Positions 23,650 through 34,985 of a stretch of DNA of 64,000 nucleotides are shown in pieces. The notes below the pieces were generated by a model, which saw only the letters and a program-made list of their open reading frames with translations, made no database searches and was not told the origin of the DNA. The first letter of the stretch is position 1, and every line of letters starts with the position of its first letter. The stretch lies in assembly GCA_945910005.1 (NCBI GenBank), contig OX246748.1, forward strand, positions 15,665,368 to 15,729,367, given 5' to 3'. Position numbers and translations under genes: made by a program. The stretch is from Isoperla grammatica (taxonomy: Eukaryota; Arthropoda; Insecta; Plecoptera; Perlodidae).

Positions 23650-24755
23650 AATATATTGCCGTAAATAAACAAATATTTGGTTACAAGATGTCCGTTAACA
23701 AAACAATTTAAAAACTTCTGTCATATGTTGACACTATTATTCTGCAATTTATTTAACAATAATTATCAAAATCGGACGGCAAGTTTTAATTTAAAAAATA
23801 AATAAAATATTTTATTTGTTTTAGTAGTTATTTTTTTGTAGGTTGCCATCTTGACGGATTTTGCTGGATATGCTAACAGCATCTTGTGTAGTGAGTGTGA
23901 GTGTTCACTGAAAATTTTAACCAAATACGTCAAGCCGTTTGACTTGTGCTCGACGCACAAACTTTTGCATACAAAAAAACAAAATATATTTTTACAAAAT
24001 GGCGGTGCAAGAAACTACTTCCAAACTTTTATTACGTGTCAATATTCTTATTTTGAACATAAATATAAAAAAATATTTAAATCCGTCCATAAATTTTAAT
24101 AAAACAAATTAAAACTCGATATTTTTCACTAATACATTTTTTGTAGGTTGGCATCTTGACGGATTTTCTTGGTTATGTTAACAGCATCTACTTTAATAGT
24201 CCAGAGTGTTGACTTAAAATTTCAGCCAAATCCGTTAAGAAGTTTAACCTGTGCGCGAAGAACAAAAAACTTTAAACTCGATATGTTTCACTAATTAATT
24301 TTTTGTAGGTTGAAATCTTGTCGTTTTGTTAACAGTATCTATACTTGTAGTCACAAGAGTTTATCTAAAATTTCAGCCAAATCCGTCAAGCCATGTGACC
24401 TGTGCGTGACGAACAAACTTTTGTGCACAATCAAAGACAAAGCGCCAATCGAGTTGAAATGTGAGATTCACCCTGCTTCGCTACGCTCATCTAATCATAA
24501 CGTTTTTGGTACCAATCGATTCGTATTTAAAAACTGAATGACAAATATGTTTCGTATTTTTTGTAGGACAAACGGTGTAAAAGTTATAAGCCAAAACGTT
24601 CGGTGGCGTCGTGTGGCGGCGTTAGGTGGCGTCGCGGCGCCACTGACGCCGTCTGCAGCAATTCTGCCGATGTAACCCTGGTCCAAAAACATTGTTATAC
24701 ATTTCTTTGCATAATCCCGTTTACCGCTATACTCTTCCACGAATAGCCTACGAGA

Positions 24756-26386
24756 GCCAAAAAAGTACATCTTGCGCTCCTACTACAACATAAAATTCCA
24801 ACACCGCTAGCTCAGAGCTATCAAGCAAGGTTATAAAATTCGGGGGCACCAACCACTATCGTTCTTGACTGAGGGTTTCCTCAGTCATACGGTGAATAGT
24901 ACTCTGATAACTGAAGTAATCTACACGGAAATACCTCCGCATTGTTGAACGACGATTTTCCTGATAACTGACATATTACATTAACACGTTCCAAACTTAT
25001 AGCATCATTTTTTTCTAAATCAATTATACAATTGTACTGGTAAATAATAAAAGTAACATATTTTGAAGCAAATAACTAAGTTCACGACGAAAGCACAACA
25101 TTAAAATCATGCTATTGAACACAAATAAATGAACTTCTCAACGAAATTGTGAAGAACAATAAAATCTCACAACTTGAACATTTTATCAATGATAGAGGGA
25201 AATTTATGTAAGTGGATGTTTAATTCTTCATGTAGTTATAAGAAGTACACCTGAGTAAGTTACTTATTTCATCGGCGTAATTTCTCAAGTTACATAACAT
25301 CATTTGATTGTATTAAACTGAAATATGCAGTGCTCTTAACAATTTCAAATTGCCCCTTAAGAAACATTTAGTATTCACAAGATATAAAAGTAAACATCAA
25401 AAGAGTCAAGTATTTACTTCTCATTAAACGTGGATGAAAAAGACGAGTCGTCGGTTAAATATGTTTTTCTTTAAGTGCCCCCCCCCCCCCCCCCCCCCCC
25501 CCACCAACTCTTTCTCCCCCTTTTATGCCGTTAACAACGTAGCTCTCGTAGGATGACGAAAGTAAGTTATTCTTCGCCATCGCCCACTCATGTTCTTGAC
25601 ATTACATTACACCAAGCTAAACACTATTGTAACCTACCTACGTATGTTTATAATTCTTGTCAATATCTAACGGACAGCTGTCAATATAGAACTGTTGTGG
25701 ATTGATTTTTTTTACTGTTGTTTTAGTTTAATAATAAAAGTGGCATTTAAAACAAACGGCTTTAATTGAGATTTTGTCTCTTGTGTGTGTTTTTTTAAAT
25801 CACACGTTTAAGATATTCTCAACCAAATATGGTTCAAAATACTATATTCGCTGATATCAAATAATGTTGAAACGATTTTTATATATTTATTTAAGTATTC
25901 TTGCATCTTGTGACAAAAATATAGTGCTATCAATAAATAAGATTGTTAACGCAGCTTATTCTGCTGACTGTTACTCTGTTAAAAGTTATTTTAAGGAAAT
26001 GATTTTTACAATTTCTGTAAAGTTACGTTTTACTAAAATTTTCTTCCTTTTACTCAGTTGTAGTTTTAAGAAATATACATTTTAAAGTTCTATATATCTT
26101 CTTGTAAACTTTCTTACCATTATGTACTTGTTAAGTTTTATGAAGCCAATGGTGTATTAAACTTTTGCAAAGTAACATGTTCAATTCAACTAAGTTTACT
26201 TACATTGTCACACTGTAAAGTTTTATGGCGATAACCGTGTATCGTCCCATGGAAATATTTGTAACCATTTTCTTACTTGAGTAGAGAGCTATGAGCTGGC
26301 GGGTGAAATGCATCGGTCGGCCGCTTGTAGCACCCTAGGCTGAGGAAGTGCACTAGTGCATGCTGGTCTATCGGTCAGGTCCCAGC
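24756..26386. other. Noncoding stretch
   Basis: It holds a fragment of the tRNA-derived SINE body near 24867-24890 (gactgagggtttcctcagtc, itself a hairpin) and a 25-base poly-C run at 25478-25502. No gene was seen. Confidence 0.55.
25478..25502. repeat. Poly-C run of 25
   Basis: The longest homopolymer in the window. Confidence 0.95.
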
Positions 26387-26940
26387 TAAAGTTCGTCTCA
26401 AACACACATCCACGCCGGCAAAAGGAGACTTACGGTCAAATGCATAGTCGTTCTTCACGTGCCCTTTAACTCAGCCCTTCCTCAGACTCGCCCAACCACC
26501 AATCACAGAGCAGCATTACCATGAATGCTGCTCTGTGATTGCCATGAATGCTGCTCTGTGATTGGTGGTTGGGCGAGTCTGAGGAAAGGCTGAGTTGAGG
26601 AACACGTGAGGAACGACTATGCATTTGACCCTAAGGATATTAATCATCCGCTTTATTTTGCAAATCACAAAATTTAAAGTAGTAAAGACAGATCCAAACC
26701 AAATGGACCTTCCACGCTTCCGAGGACAACCATCTAAGGTAATAGCGAACCTCCTCGCTATTGTAAAGCGGGTGGCTTGAACCCTTGGACATCCGTTGAC
26801 CGATGGCAACTTTTTTTTAAGCTGTGCATCCTTTCCTGTGACAAGCTTGACGTTTATAACCTTTTACAGTGATCGGAAAATAAGCCTTCCTTTGAGGAGT
26901 CCACTTCAGCGGCGTGGATGTTGATTTGAAACGAACTTTA
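26387..26940. mobile_element. TIR element containing a nested palindrome
   Basis: Outer inverted repeats: taaagttcgtctcaaa on the left and, complemented on the right, taaagttcgtttcaaa, both continuing into acatccacgccg. Inside sits a near-perfect palindrome (26434-26630). No coding capacity. Confidence 0.78.
26434..26630. repeat. Near-perfect palindrome with duplicated centre
   Basis: Arms of about 85 bp run from ggtcaaatgcatagtcgttc inward to ccaccaatcacagagcagca and are mirrored on the other side. The centre carries a tandem duplication of catgaatgctgctctgtgat. Probably an independent insertion inside the outer element. Confidence 0.88.
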
Positions 26941-27474
26941 CGCATATTACGCTAAATTCACCCCAATAAAGAACACATTTAGCTCCGTGGGCGCATATTT
27001 TTTTTTTTTTTTTTTTACAACTATGTATAGAGCTTCCAATACACAAGTATACTCGAGCTATATTGATAGTTCTTTGAAACTGATCTCATATATGTATGTT
27101 TCAAGAACAATGTATTTCATTGCAAATAAATAAAAATTTCAAAATTGTATTACATGCAGTAAACAAACATCAATAACCGTGCAGTAAGTCATAATCCAGA
27201 GGTAGTTGGCACTGCTAATTGTCAAGTTCACGCAAAACTCGTGGCAGAGCGCGCCATCGCACTACTGCCCAACAACAACTACTACCCAACAACAAAAACA
27301 GTCACGATATGGTTAAACACAACAATAGCAATTTTTATTGATGCTCTGTTGTCCTAGACCATTTCAAAATCACTATCTAGAACCCTTTTTATGAGTCTTA
27401 TTACGGTTCCCTATAAATATACAACAACAATTCACAACTTTCAGCGGCCATGACATCTGACGGTATTACAGCAG
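26941..27474. other. Noncoding stretch
   Basis: A T-run at about 26998-27016. No gene, RNA or matched repeat. Confidence 0.5.
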
Positions 27475-28345
27475 CGCTGGACCCTTATTCTGTAACTTTT
27501 TTTCGTAGGTCCTGATATGGTTTCTGCCTGAATTCGACGTTGATCGGATAATTGCGATTTTGTAACTTTTTTGGTGCCCGTTTCCGCCTGAATACATTTC
27601 CGTGGTCCTGATATGGTTTCAGTAGCTTTTTTGCTGGTGAAACGAAATCAGCCGTAATATTAAGCATGTATAATAACTGTTGACGCATGACATTGTACTT
27701 CAAACTGCATTCAATAATTATGTTCTATTATAATGAGTGAAAAACACCAATAAACAACGTGTTTACTTTTCATTTGAGACAGTCTTTATTATTTGAAAAT
27801 CTCAGCCGGCGCCGCGGTCTAGTGACGCCCGCCATTAGAGAAATATTACGTAAACAACTCTAGCCTAGGCCTATTGTATCATTGGGACTGCCGTAATGGT
27901 ATTACAAGGCCGATACATATAAATTCACTGATAATACATAATTAGATATTGGCTTAGGCCTAAACATTACCTTGTAGTGTTCCTAGGGTATAGAGAAATT
28001 CCTAGAATAGAGAAATAGGGCATTCTAGGTTGCTTCTTGTGTTGTTAAAGACGCATTCATGTAACTGTGTAGGGTTTTGTTTGTTTTGATTTGAGCCGTG
28101 CAGCAGTGATCACGGCCCTCTAAATCATGATATTGTCTGTTTATGATTGGCTTAAAGCCTCGGTGGCTCAGTCGCCTTGTGATGTCCTCCCAAAGCGTAC
28201 ATACACATTTCAGGCGCTGTTATAGAATCGCTATTTTGTTCATCTTTGGCGACGGCTGAAACGGGCAAATAATTTCTGCCTGCATTCGTTTCGGCTGCTT
28301 TCATTTCAGGCAGAAATGGGAAAGTTACCGAATAGGGGTCCAGCG
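27475..28345. mobile_element. 871-bp TIR element
   Basis: Left end cgctggacccttattctgta; the complement of the right end reads cgctggacccctattcggta, both continuing with actttc/acttt. Subterminal ggtcctgatatggtttc occurs twice on the left, and gtttctgcctgaa-like blocks occur on both sides. Minus-strand frames of 72 codons at each end are shadows. The middle (about 27840-28010) has two TAGGCCTA octamers. Confidence 0.75.
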
Positions 28346-29430
28346 AGTAAGAGAAATTGTCAGTGAACAAGCCTATTATTTAGAACAAGAGTGCGCACTG
28401 CGATCTCTTGGTGGCTAAGGCAACTATCGGCCGCGCTCACGTCAACTTGTTTTACCGTCACATGAAAGCACTAAACTAGACCTATCGTGCGCTCGACGTA
28501 TTCACGCTAGGAAATCACTACTAATTGTGTTTAACAAAGTTTTCGTAAGTGACTTCGCTGCATACTGATGTAAGTTGACGTCTTCACTTTTAGGTGACGT
28601 TTAACCTTTTAAATTAAGCTAATTTTCTCCAGCGGAAATTAAACAGAACTATTTGCATAAATAAATCACGAAGTGGTTTTACTTGGTGCATTTTCTAGAG
28701 GGATCCTTGACATTGTGGAAGATTGCTGATATATAACAGAGATCTTACCACAAAGTCTGTTTTCAATTCTAGAAATATTGAACTACATTGTAAATGATCA
28801 TTGCCTGTATTGTTAGTACATTACGTATCTGAGTATAGGATATTCAAACCTGAACACACAAATAAGATGATGAACAGAAAATGCATGGTCCAACGTGTCG
28901 CCCATACCGCAATGGGCTTCTTCATCTTAATTAAACACTACATTTGAAATATAAAGTACTTATTCACTCTTTATCATTTAAAATTGATGTATTATTATAA
29001 TGCACATTCATTTTCTACCTATACATTCATCTCGCGTAGTTCTTCGTCTGGTACATCGAATGATTTTCGTTTCCAAATGTTCTGTTCTAGACTAAGAGTC
29101 AATCTACAGACGTGTCGGCCTAACACGAAATCCAATATCGAGTTTGTGATAGCGAAAACCTTCAAGAACAGTTTTCCTATTGGCTGTTACGTTTAGGTTT
29201 TAAATTTGTTCCTTTTTTGTGTGTGAATCCCATTCATTCATCTTATCCACGACCAGCTTCGGAGAGACACTTTAAATGGCCCTGTCGGAACCGTAACACC
29301 CCGGTTTAACGATATTTCTCATCTTAACTTAAAACAAAAAAAAAACAGGTTTAGTTTTCGCAAAGATAATAATGGAAACAATTTAAAACTGTGTTTTGCA
29401 GTTTGTGAAGGTGTCCCGACTGTCAAGTTA
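28346..29430. other. Noncoding stretch
   Basis: No gene or repeat is recognised. Confidence 0.5.
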
Positions 29431-29560
29431 GACTGACGTCACGCGAAGCGAGATGCTTAACGACAGCCAATCACAAACGTATCTCGCGTCGCGTGACGCG
29501 TCTCGCGTCGTCGCTTCAGTTGGAGTTCAGTTGGACATTTCTGGGCGACGCCCAATGTTA
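29431..29560 (+). promoter_or_regulatory. CpG-rich patch with CRE and CCAAT
   Basis: TGACGTCA (29434-29441), agccaatca (CCAAT box, about 29465) and several tctcgcg/gcgtctcg motifs fall within 130 bp of CpG-rich DNA in AT-rich surroundings. This is a plausible promoter core. The strand is a guess from CCAAT orientation. Confidence 0.35.
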
Positions 29561-29683
29561 ACTCAGATTTTATATAAAAACATGTTATCATTTAAAAAAA
29601 TTGGTATCATTATTAATGTTTGCATCTATCTCATCACACACTCACTCACAGTGTTATTAAATTCAATAAGAATATCACTTTAA

Positions 29684-30237
29684 AAAAAGATAATGATTAA
29701 TTTATTGCTTACCAGACTGATAAGAATTGATGTCAGTAATAACAAACTGTCATTTACAACCGATTGGTATTTGATAATAACCAACGCTATTGGTTCGACT
29801 ACCACTGTAACGCCGTATTATTTACGGCCCGGTTGTGTAAGCAATCTTCCAAACTATTGCATATATTTACTCAAGTGTAAAAATGTTCGTTAATGGTTCT
29901 GAGTTAAGAGCGTACACTGACTGAATATGAGCAGCAGACTGGAACGCTTATATTATTACTAACTTAGTAGAGTTTAAAGACCCAAACCACAAGGTAGTTC
30001 ATGTCGAAAATTGGTAAACATGAACTTGTTTGAATTTAACGTGGGCTGGGATAAACTCATTTTCGACACAAACATATAACGGGACAGGTAAAGTTATGTA
30101 GTGTTCTTTACTTTAACAACTATTTAACATCCTACATACAATTATTTTCTGATGATGGCCTACCTTAGGAAACACTCGATTTCCGTATGTTATGTTAAAT
30201 TTTCTTTTAAATTTAAAATCTTCACAAAAGGAAATCA
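29684..30237. other. Noncoding stretch
   Basis: No gene, RNA or matched repeat. Confidence 0.5.
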
Positions 30238-30633
30238 AAATATATAACAGAGAATCTAATGTTCTTTCTTATGCCGACATTACACGACTCAATACTCTCG
30301 TCAAACTTAATGAATTCAAGAACAAAAGCGAATCAAAAACATTTTGTTAAAAAACTACAACAATGTTGCTTCTATTAATTGATGCTTTTTTGTCCTTGAA
30401 TTCAATAAGTTTGACGAAAGTATTGAACCGTGTAATGTGGGTATTATGAATGGTTTTGATTCTAATAAATATTTACTTTCTGCAGATGTTCCTAATTTGG
30501 TGTGAAAGTTTTCCAGCAACATCACATTACAAAAAGTAATTATGAACATCTGAAAAATGGAATTATTTATTAGAACAAAGAAACTTTCATAAGAAAGAGC
30601 TTTAAATTCTCTACTGGATGGCATATTTTGATT
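30238..30633. mobile_element. MITE family B, copy 3, interrupted
   Basis: Left end agagaatctaatgttctttc and right end aaattctctactggatggca match the family. Inner arms gattctaataaatatttact and aattatttattagaacaaag pair. A second palindrome (30277-30438) splits the left arm. Confidence 0.72.
30277..30438. mobile_element. Palindromic insertion inside MITE B
   Basis: Arm acattacacgactcaatact followed by cgtcaaacttaatgaattca pairs with the complement on the right, ending gtgtaatgt. The arms are about 58 bp around an AT-rich loop. Confidence 0.8.
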
Positions 30634-31985
30634 TAAATTTGGTATTTTTATTTACATTTGAGACAATTTAAACACATGGTAAAGTAATTTTAACAGACCT
30701 ATATCATGAGTTCCGCAGACAAGGTAGTCAAACAACCCTAAGACACCTATTTTTAAACAATCCAACACTCATTAATGTGACCCAACCTTCATCATGTTTT
30801 CATACATTAATTAATTACAAAATTGATATTTTTTATCGTGTTGTACGTGTATGATTTGTTAATAGTCTCGTGTACACAAAAGGTACACTTTATATACTCC
30901 AAGTCACAATTAACACCGATGTAAAATAAGCTGTGTGTTCATTTTGCTGCACGTCAATAACATGGACATCGACATTGTCGGACACAATTCTTGCACAATA
31001 AACACAACAGAACAATGTTCTAAAATAAAAATACAATACACAATAAAAACAATGTTGAACTCGAATACACGAACACATTGTGGTGACATTTAAATACGTG
31101 GTTAAGTACGAAGAATACATCGCTTGGAAATACAAACTTCTGTCTTCATTGATTTAGTCTGGGGGTGTTTCTTTCGTTAAAGTGAAAACGTTTCCTCACC
31201 CCACAATCCCTCGCCCCCCCCCCCCCCCCCCCCCCTCCACAACCGTTCTAAATTGCGAACAGGAAAGTTTCATGCCACGCGTGCTATCTCCAGTTTCTCT
31301 ACTCTATACCCGGGACATGGTGAAATTTAAAAGAAAATTTGGAAGAGATTATCTTGCGTTCCATATTGACTGGGGTATATGAACCGTTGCAATTCACTCT
31401 TTTCTTTAGTAATTTCCTTAACATATTCTAAAGAGCACATCATCCTTGTCTCCTCTTAGGGCAGCAATACTTGGGTGCGTACAAGATAATGTTATTTTCT
31501 TTTCTTTCCTCCACAACTAGAATCTGCCAGGTAGGACTTCGCTTTTCACAATGTTGTCTCCCGACACCAATAATTATATCCAAGTTTAAGCCAAACCAAT
31601 ATGTATTATTTAATATTTTTCTTTTTCTTTAGATGAGAGCTTAATACGAAGGGAAATAAAATACCTTCTTTAGCTTCAATTTCATTACAACCAATATTCT
31701 TCAATTATTTCAATAATTATTAGTTAATAATATAGAAATAACAATAAAAACAATTACAATATTTGTACATTTTTAAATAGATTGTTATTTCTGTGATTAT
31801 TTCAATATTTATTTAATAATTAGTTTTAAAAATAACAATCGTAACAATTACCATATGTGTTAGATTTTAAACACTTTGTTCAGCTGTTGCAAAACAAAAT
31901 CATGTATATGAATCACTGTTTATACTTTTTACAACGCTTATATTAGCTTGCTTTGTTTGTCCGTCTGTCTGGACGGAATCTTTGA
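30634..31985. other. Noncoding stretch
   Basis: A 22-base poly-C run at 31214-31235. The AT-rich segment 31680-31900 is weakly similar to the foldback at 36833-37024 (shared ataacaatcgtaac). No gene. Confidence 0.5.
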
Positions 31986-32305
31986 ATCGATATTTTACCT
32001 ACTTTTAAATGTTCGATCAAGCTGAAAATTTCAATACAATTCAAAAAATGACAATACATGAATCAACTGTCATATTTACTTAATTGTCAATTAATTCATC
32101 ATAATTAATTAATTAATGTTTTATCGATGGAAATCGATGTTTCAACCACTTTTCAACGTCAAATCGAGTTGAAAGTTTTCACACATACGTAGGTATTCTT
32201 AATGACAATACATGAATCAATGTCATATTTACTAAATAATCAATTAAGCTATCATAATTAATTAATCAAAGTTTTATGCTGGAATCGATATTTTAACGTT
32301 CATTT
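31986..32305. repeat. Two-copy 154-bp tandem repeat
   Basis: gacaatacatgaatcaa recurs at 32050 and 32204, followed in both by gtcatattta, tcaatta and atcataattaatta. Each unit ends near an atcgatnttt motif. Confidence 0.8.
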
Positions 32306-34160
32306 GGTGAGTTAAAATCCTTTATACCACTAAAAGAATTAACTTTACAGCTGAAAGTATTAAAATGTTATGTTTCCTCTCTATCTGGTTGCTTCGCTAC
32401 TTCTTCATAGCCAAGTGAACGCCCCTATGTTAGTACTCACATTGCATACACTTGCTTCTTAGACCCCATGGATCAGTTTTCAATGTCTGCCTAGAGAATA
32501 CTGGTTCGAACTCTACCCCCAAAAAATGTTGAATAACATTTACCATCATGTATTATAGTGACACATCTTTATTCCAAAAATAAACCAAATACAAAACTCA
32601 GATTTAAATGTCACCACAATGTTTATTAAATTTGTTTGCATCGTTTGTATCACTCTCTCATCACTTTATAGAGTTTTAACTCGTATATTTATCTTTTACC
32701 TCACCCATTTCACAACACCCTCTCCACTTATCCTTATCCACTTATCCCCTCCACCTTATCCCTTGCGTATTATTTACACTCCATTTCCTCGTCTCTATGC
32801 CTCACTGCCTGTCCCAACCCTACTTGCCAAAAACCTCCTAGCATGTCATATTTTAATTTAATACATTTTCACTGACATAGATTACCTCTATTTATGTTAC
32901 CTCCTCACAAAATCCGTACAAATAATTCACTTTTCAGATAAGTAACAAAATACTTTAAAAAGTTTCAAATCGCTATCATAAATGTGTTAGCACTTATATG
33001 AGCTGTATCAATGTCTTTGATTTACTCTATGTAATAGAAGATAACTTTGCGCATGCCAACATTTGTATTAATTAAATTCGTTCGCCTGTTTTACACTGGA
33101 CCCACACTGGCCAGTGCAGCATACTAGCTAAATAGCCAGTATAGAAATTTCCTGCACAAGAGAAGTTTTAATTACAGCCAAATGCCATAAATATATTTAC
33201 ACTGACTTTAACGCGGTCAAATAAGAACGATTCAGCTGACCCTCACTAAAGCGTAAAGTGTAGGACAGACAAACGAAGCCATTGTCTGCCACCTCAATTA
33301 CAAGAACTTATTTGCAGTGGGAAAGATGATTTTCAATTGCTTTTCTGTTCGAAATGTTACTTCAAAACGATTTTTGTTCTTTAAATTAACAACTGTGTAT
33401 AGTTTAGTTTAGTCAATGATCAGGTACACGCATAGCTATGACCAGGGCTCAAGTTGAATGCTCGCCCGTCGCCCGAGGCCGTCACGTTTTAATTCACTCG
33501 CCACATGGGGAAGTCTTAAACTAACATTAATTAATCCTTACAAAGGACGAGCCCTCCTTACCTCAGTATACTGCGGTGACACGTATACTTGCCGATAATT
33601 ATAAGCCGATAATCACAAGTCAAAATAGTATGTGCGTGCTTTAATTGAGAATGTTTAAATCGCTATATTATTGAAATATTGATTTAAATATGAATAGGTA
33701 TATTTAATAAACAAATAAATAGTTATTTCAGAATGCTATAAAGTGGTAAAATATAGTGTTTTCCCCTAGCAGACGAGTGTTAACGGGTAGGGGGGGGGGG
33801 GGGGGTATAAACATCTTAAGGACGCTCAAAAATATAAAAAAAGATCGAAAAAGTGGTTGCTAAGAAACATTTAGTTATTTAATGTATAAAAAAAGTTTCA
33901 ATTGTTTTAACCCTTGCGGTTGTTATTTTGGCAGCCAATTTGAGATTTCAAAATAAATTCTCTTTCAAAACTACTACTGTTATGATTGAAATATCTGAAC
34001 AAAAAGATAATAGTTTTTATTAAACAATATTAGTTAGTAACAACTTTTTAAATATTATGTAACGCCTTCAGCGCATTAGAAAACTCCTTTGATTTTGAGC
34101 GGTTTCAATATTTTGACCCTGGCTATGCCGAGCCGAAGTGACTAGGGCTTCAAGAGACTG
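32306..34160. other. Noncoding stretch
   Basis: Pyrimidine-rich segment at 32690-32850 and a 16-base poly-G run at 33790-33805. No gene recognised. Confidence 0.5.
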
Positions 34161-34162
34161 GA

Positions 34163-34470
34163 GGGGAGGGGAGGGGAGTGTAGGGGTGAAGGGGAGGGGA
34201 GAACCAACAAGATCACTCCACCGAGGCGACGCGTGACGTAACGTGAGTGTTATTCTCGATCAAACATATCACCCCGAAAGTGTCGGCAAACATTATACAA
34301 CGTTTCAAGTGCTACATTTAAATAGATTATCTTTTCCTCCAAGGGTTGGCCGTGCACTCCGTCCCGTCCGGCCGGTGACGGCTACTACGACTACGGCGTC
34401 TCCGTCGGACGGACAGAGAGATGATAGCGTCCTCGGGAGAGTCGATCCATCTTCCTCGTCTTGACACCAA
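34163..34470 (+). promoter_or_regulatory. G-quadruplex motif plus CpG-rich patch
   Basis: 34163-34200 has six GGGG runs with short loops, a strong G-quadruplex candidate. It is followed to about 34470 by CpG-dense DNA (gcgacgcgtgacgtaacgtg, ccggccggtgacgg) unlike the flanks. A 73-codon frame here is unrecognised and probably compositional. This could be a CpG-island promoter. Confidence 0.4.
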
Positions 34471-34681
34471 GGGAGCCACTGGACGCGTCGTTAGCGCACA
34501 ATACTAATACACTCGAATCTACATCCGACATTTTACTTTGCTTCGTAGTTTGCATTCTATACAGGTCACTTGCGCGAGGTAAATAGCAGAGGTGTGGAAT
34601 CTGGTGCTACCTTTGATTGCATCTAAAAGACATTTTATTTTTGGGAGATCTATAATTGCAATTAATGATCTAGAACTCTTA

Positions 34682-34828
34682 GAGCCGGTCTTACAATCTC
34701 CTTATAAGAAAGTGATTGGTAGCAATTAAGCTATGTGGAGGATTTCAAAGGTTTTGATTGGTGGTTGCCATGGAGAAAACAAGCTATTTGACGAAAAAGT
34801 AGTTATTGGGACATTGTAAGACTGGACC
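34682..34828. mobile_element. MITE family E, copy 1, TTA target
   Basis: Left end gagccggtcttacaatctcc pairs with the right end gacattgtaagactggacc (complemented). TTA flanks both sides (34679-34681, 34829-34831), consistent with PIF/Harbinger targeting. A second copy in opposite orientation is at 40462. Confidence 0.78.
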
Positions 34829-34985
34829 TTAGATGGAGTTAATTACGGTCTTTGAAATCGTCAGTGATAACAATGTACAACAATAACAACTAGTTTTAAA
34901 ATGTTATGTAAAGGTGCATTTGTAATTGTTGTGCATTGTTGTCATTGTAGATTTACAAGACCGTAAATAAATTTTGAAAATTATC
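34829..34985. mobile_element. MITE family A, copy 2
   Basis: Core gataacaatgtacaacaata, then ttttaaaatgttatgtaaag, then gtgcattgttgtcattg, with taattacggtc and its partner gaccgtaaataa outside. It directly abuts MITE E copy 1. Confidence 0.72.

Larger units (their letters stand above)
20963..24755. mobile_element. 3.8-kb palindromic element, 1.7-kb arms
   Basis: The left arm 20963-22663 and right arm 23065-24755 are inverted copies, about 95-97% identical in the parts compared base by base, around a 401-bp spacer. Both ends begin tctcgtaggctattcgtgg; matching stops abruptly outside. No target duplication is obvious. Arms hold three nested inverted subrepeats and a paired 89-codon frame. The minus strand of spacer plus right arm encodes a CXC-like C-terminus. 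This fits a transposon with very long inverted repeats, or an element head-to-head duplicated after partial loss of its protein gene. Function of the arms is unknown. Confidence 0.9.

Noticed and set aside
21290..24400. CRISPR-like array of regularly spaced repeats
   Set aside because: The repeats are diverged 150-bp hairpin units within a palindromic element of an animal-type genome; no short identical repeats or cas genes.
20963..24755. Target-site duplication for the 3.8-kb palindrome
   Set aside because: Flanks (caaagtgta and gccaaaaaa) share no convincing direct repeat, so no superfamily is assigned.
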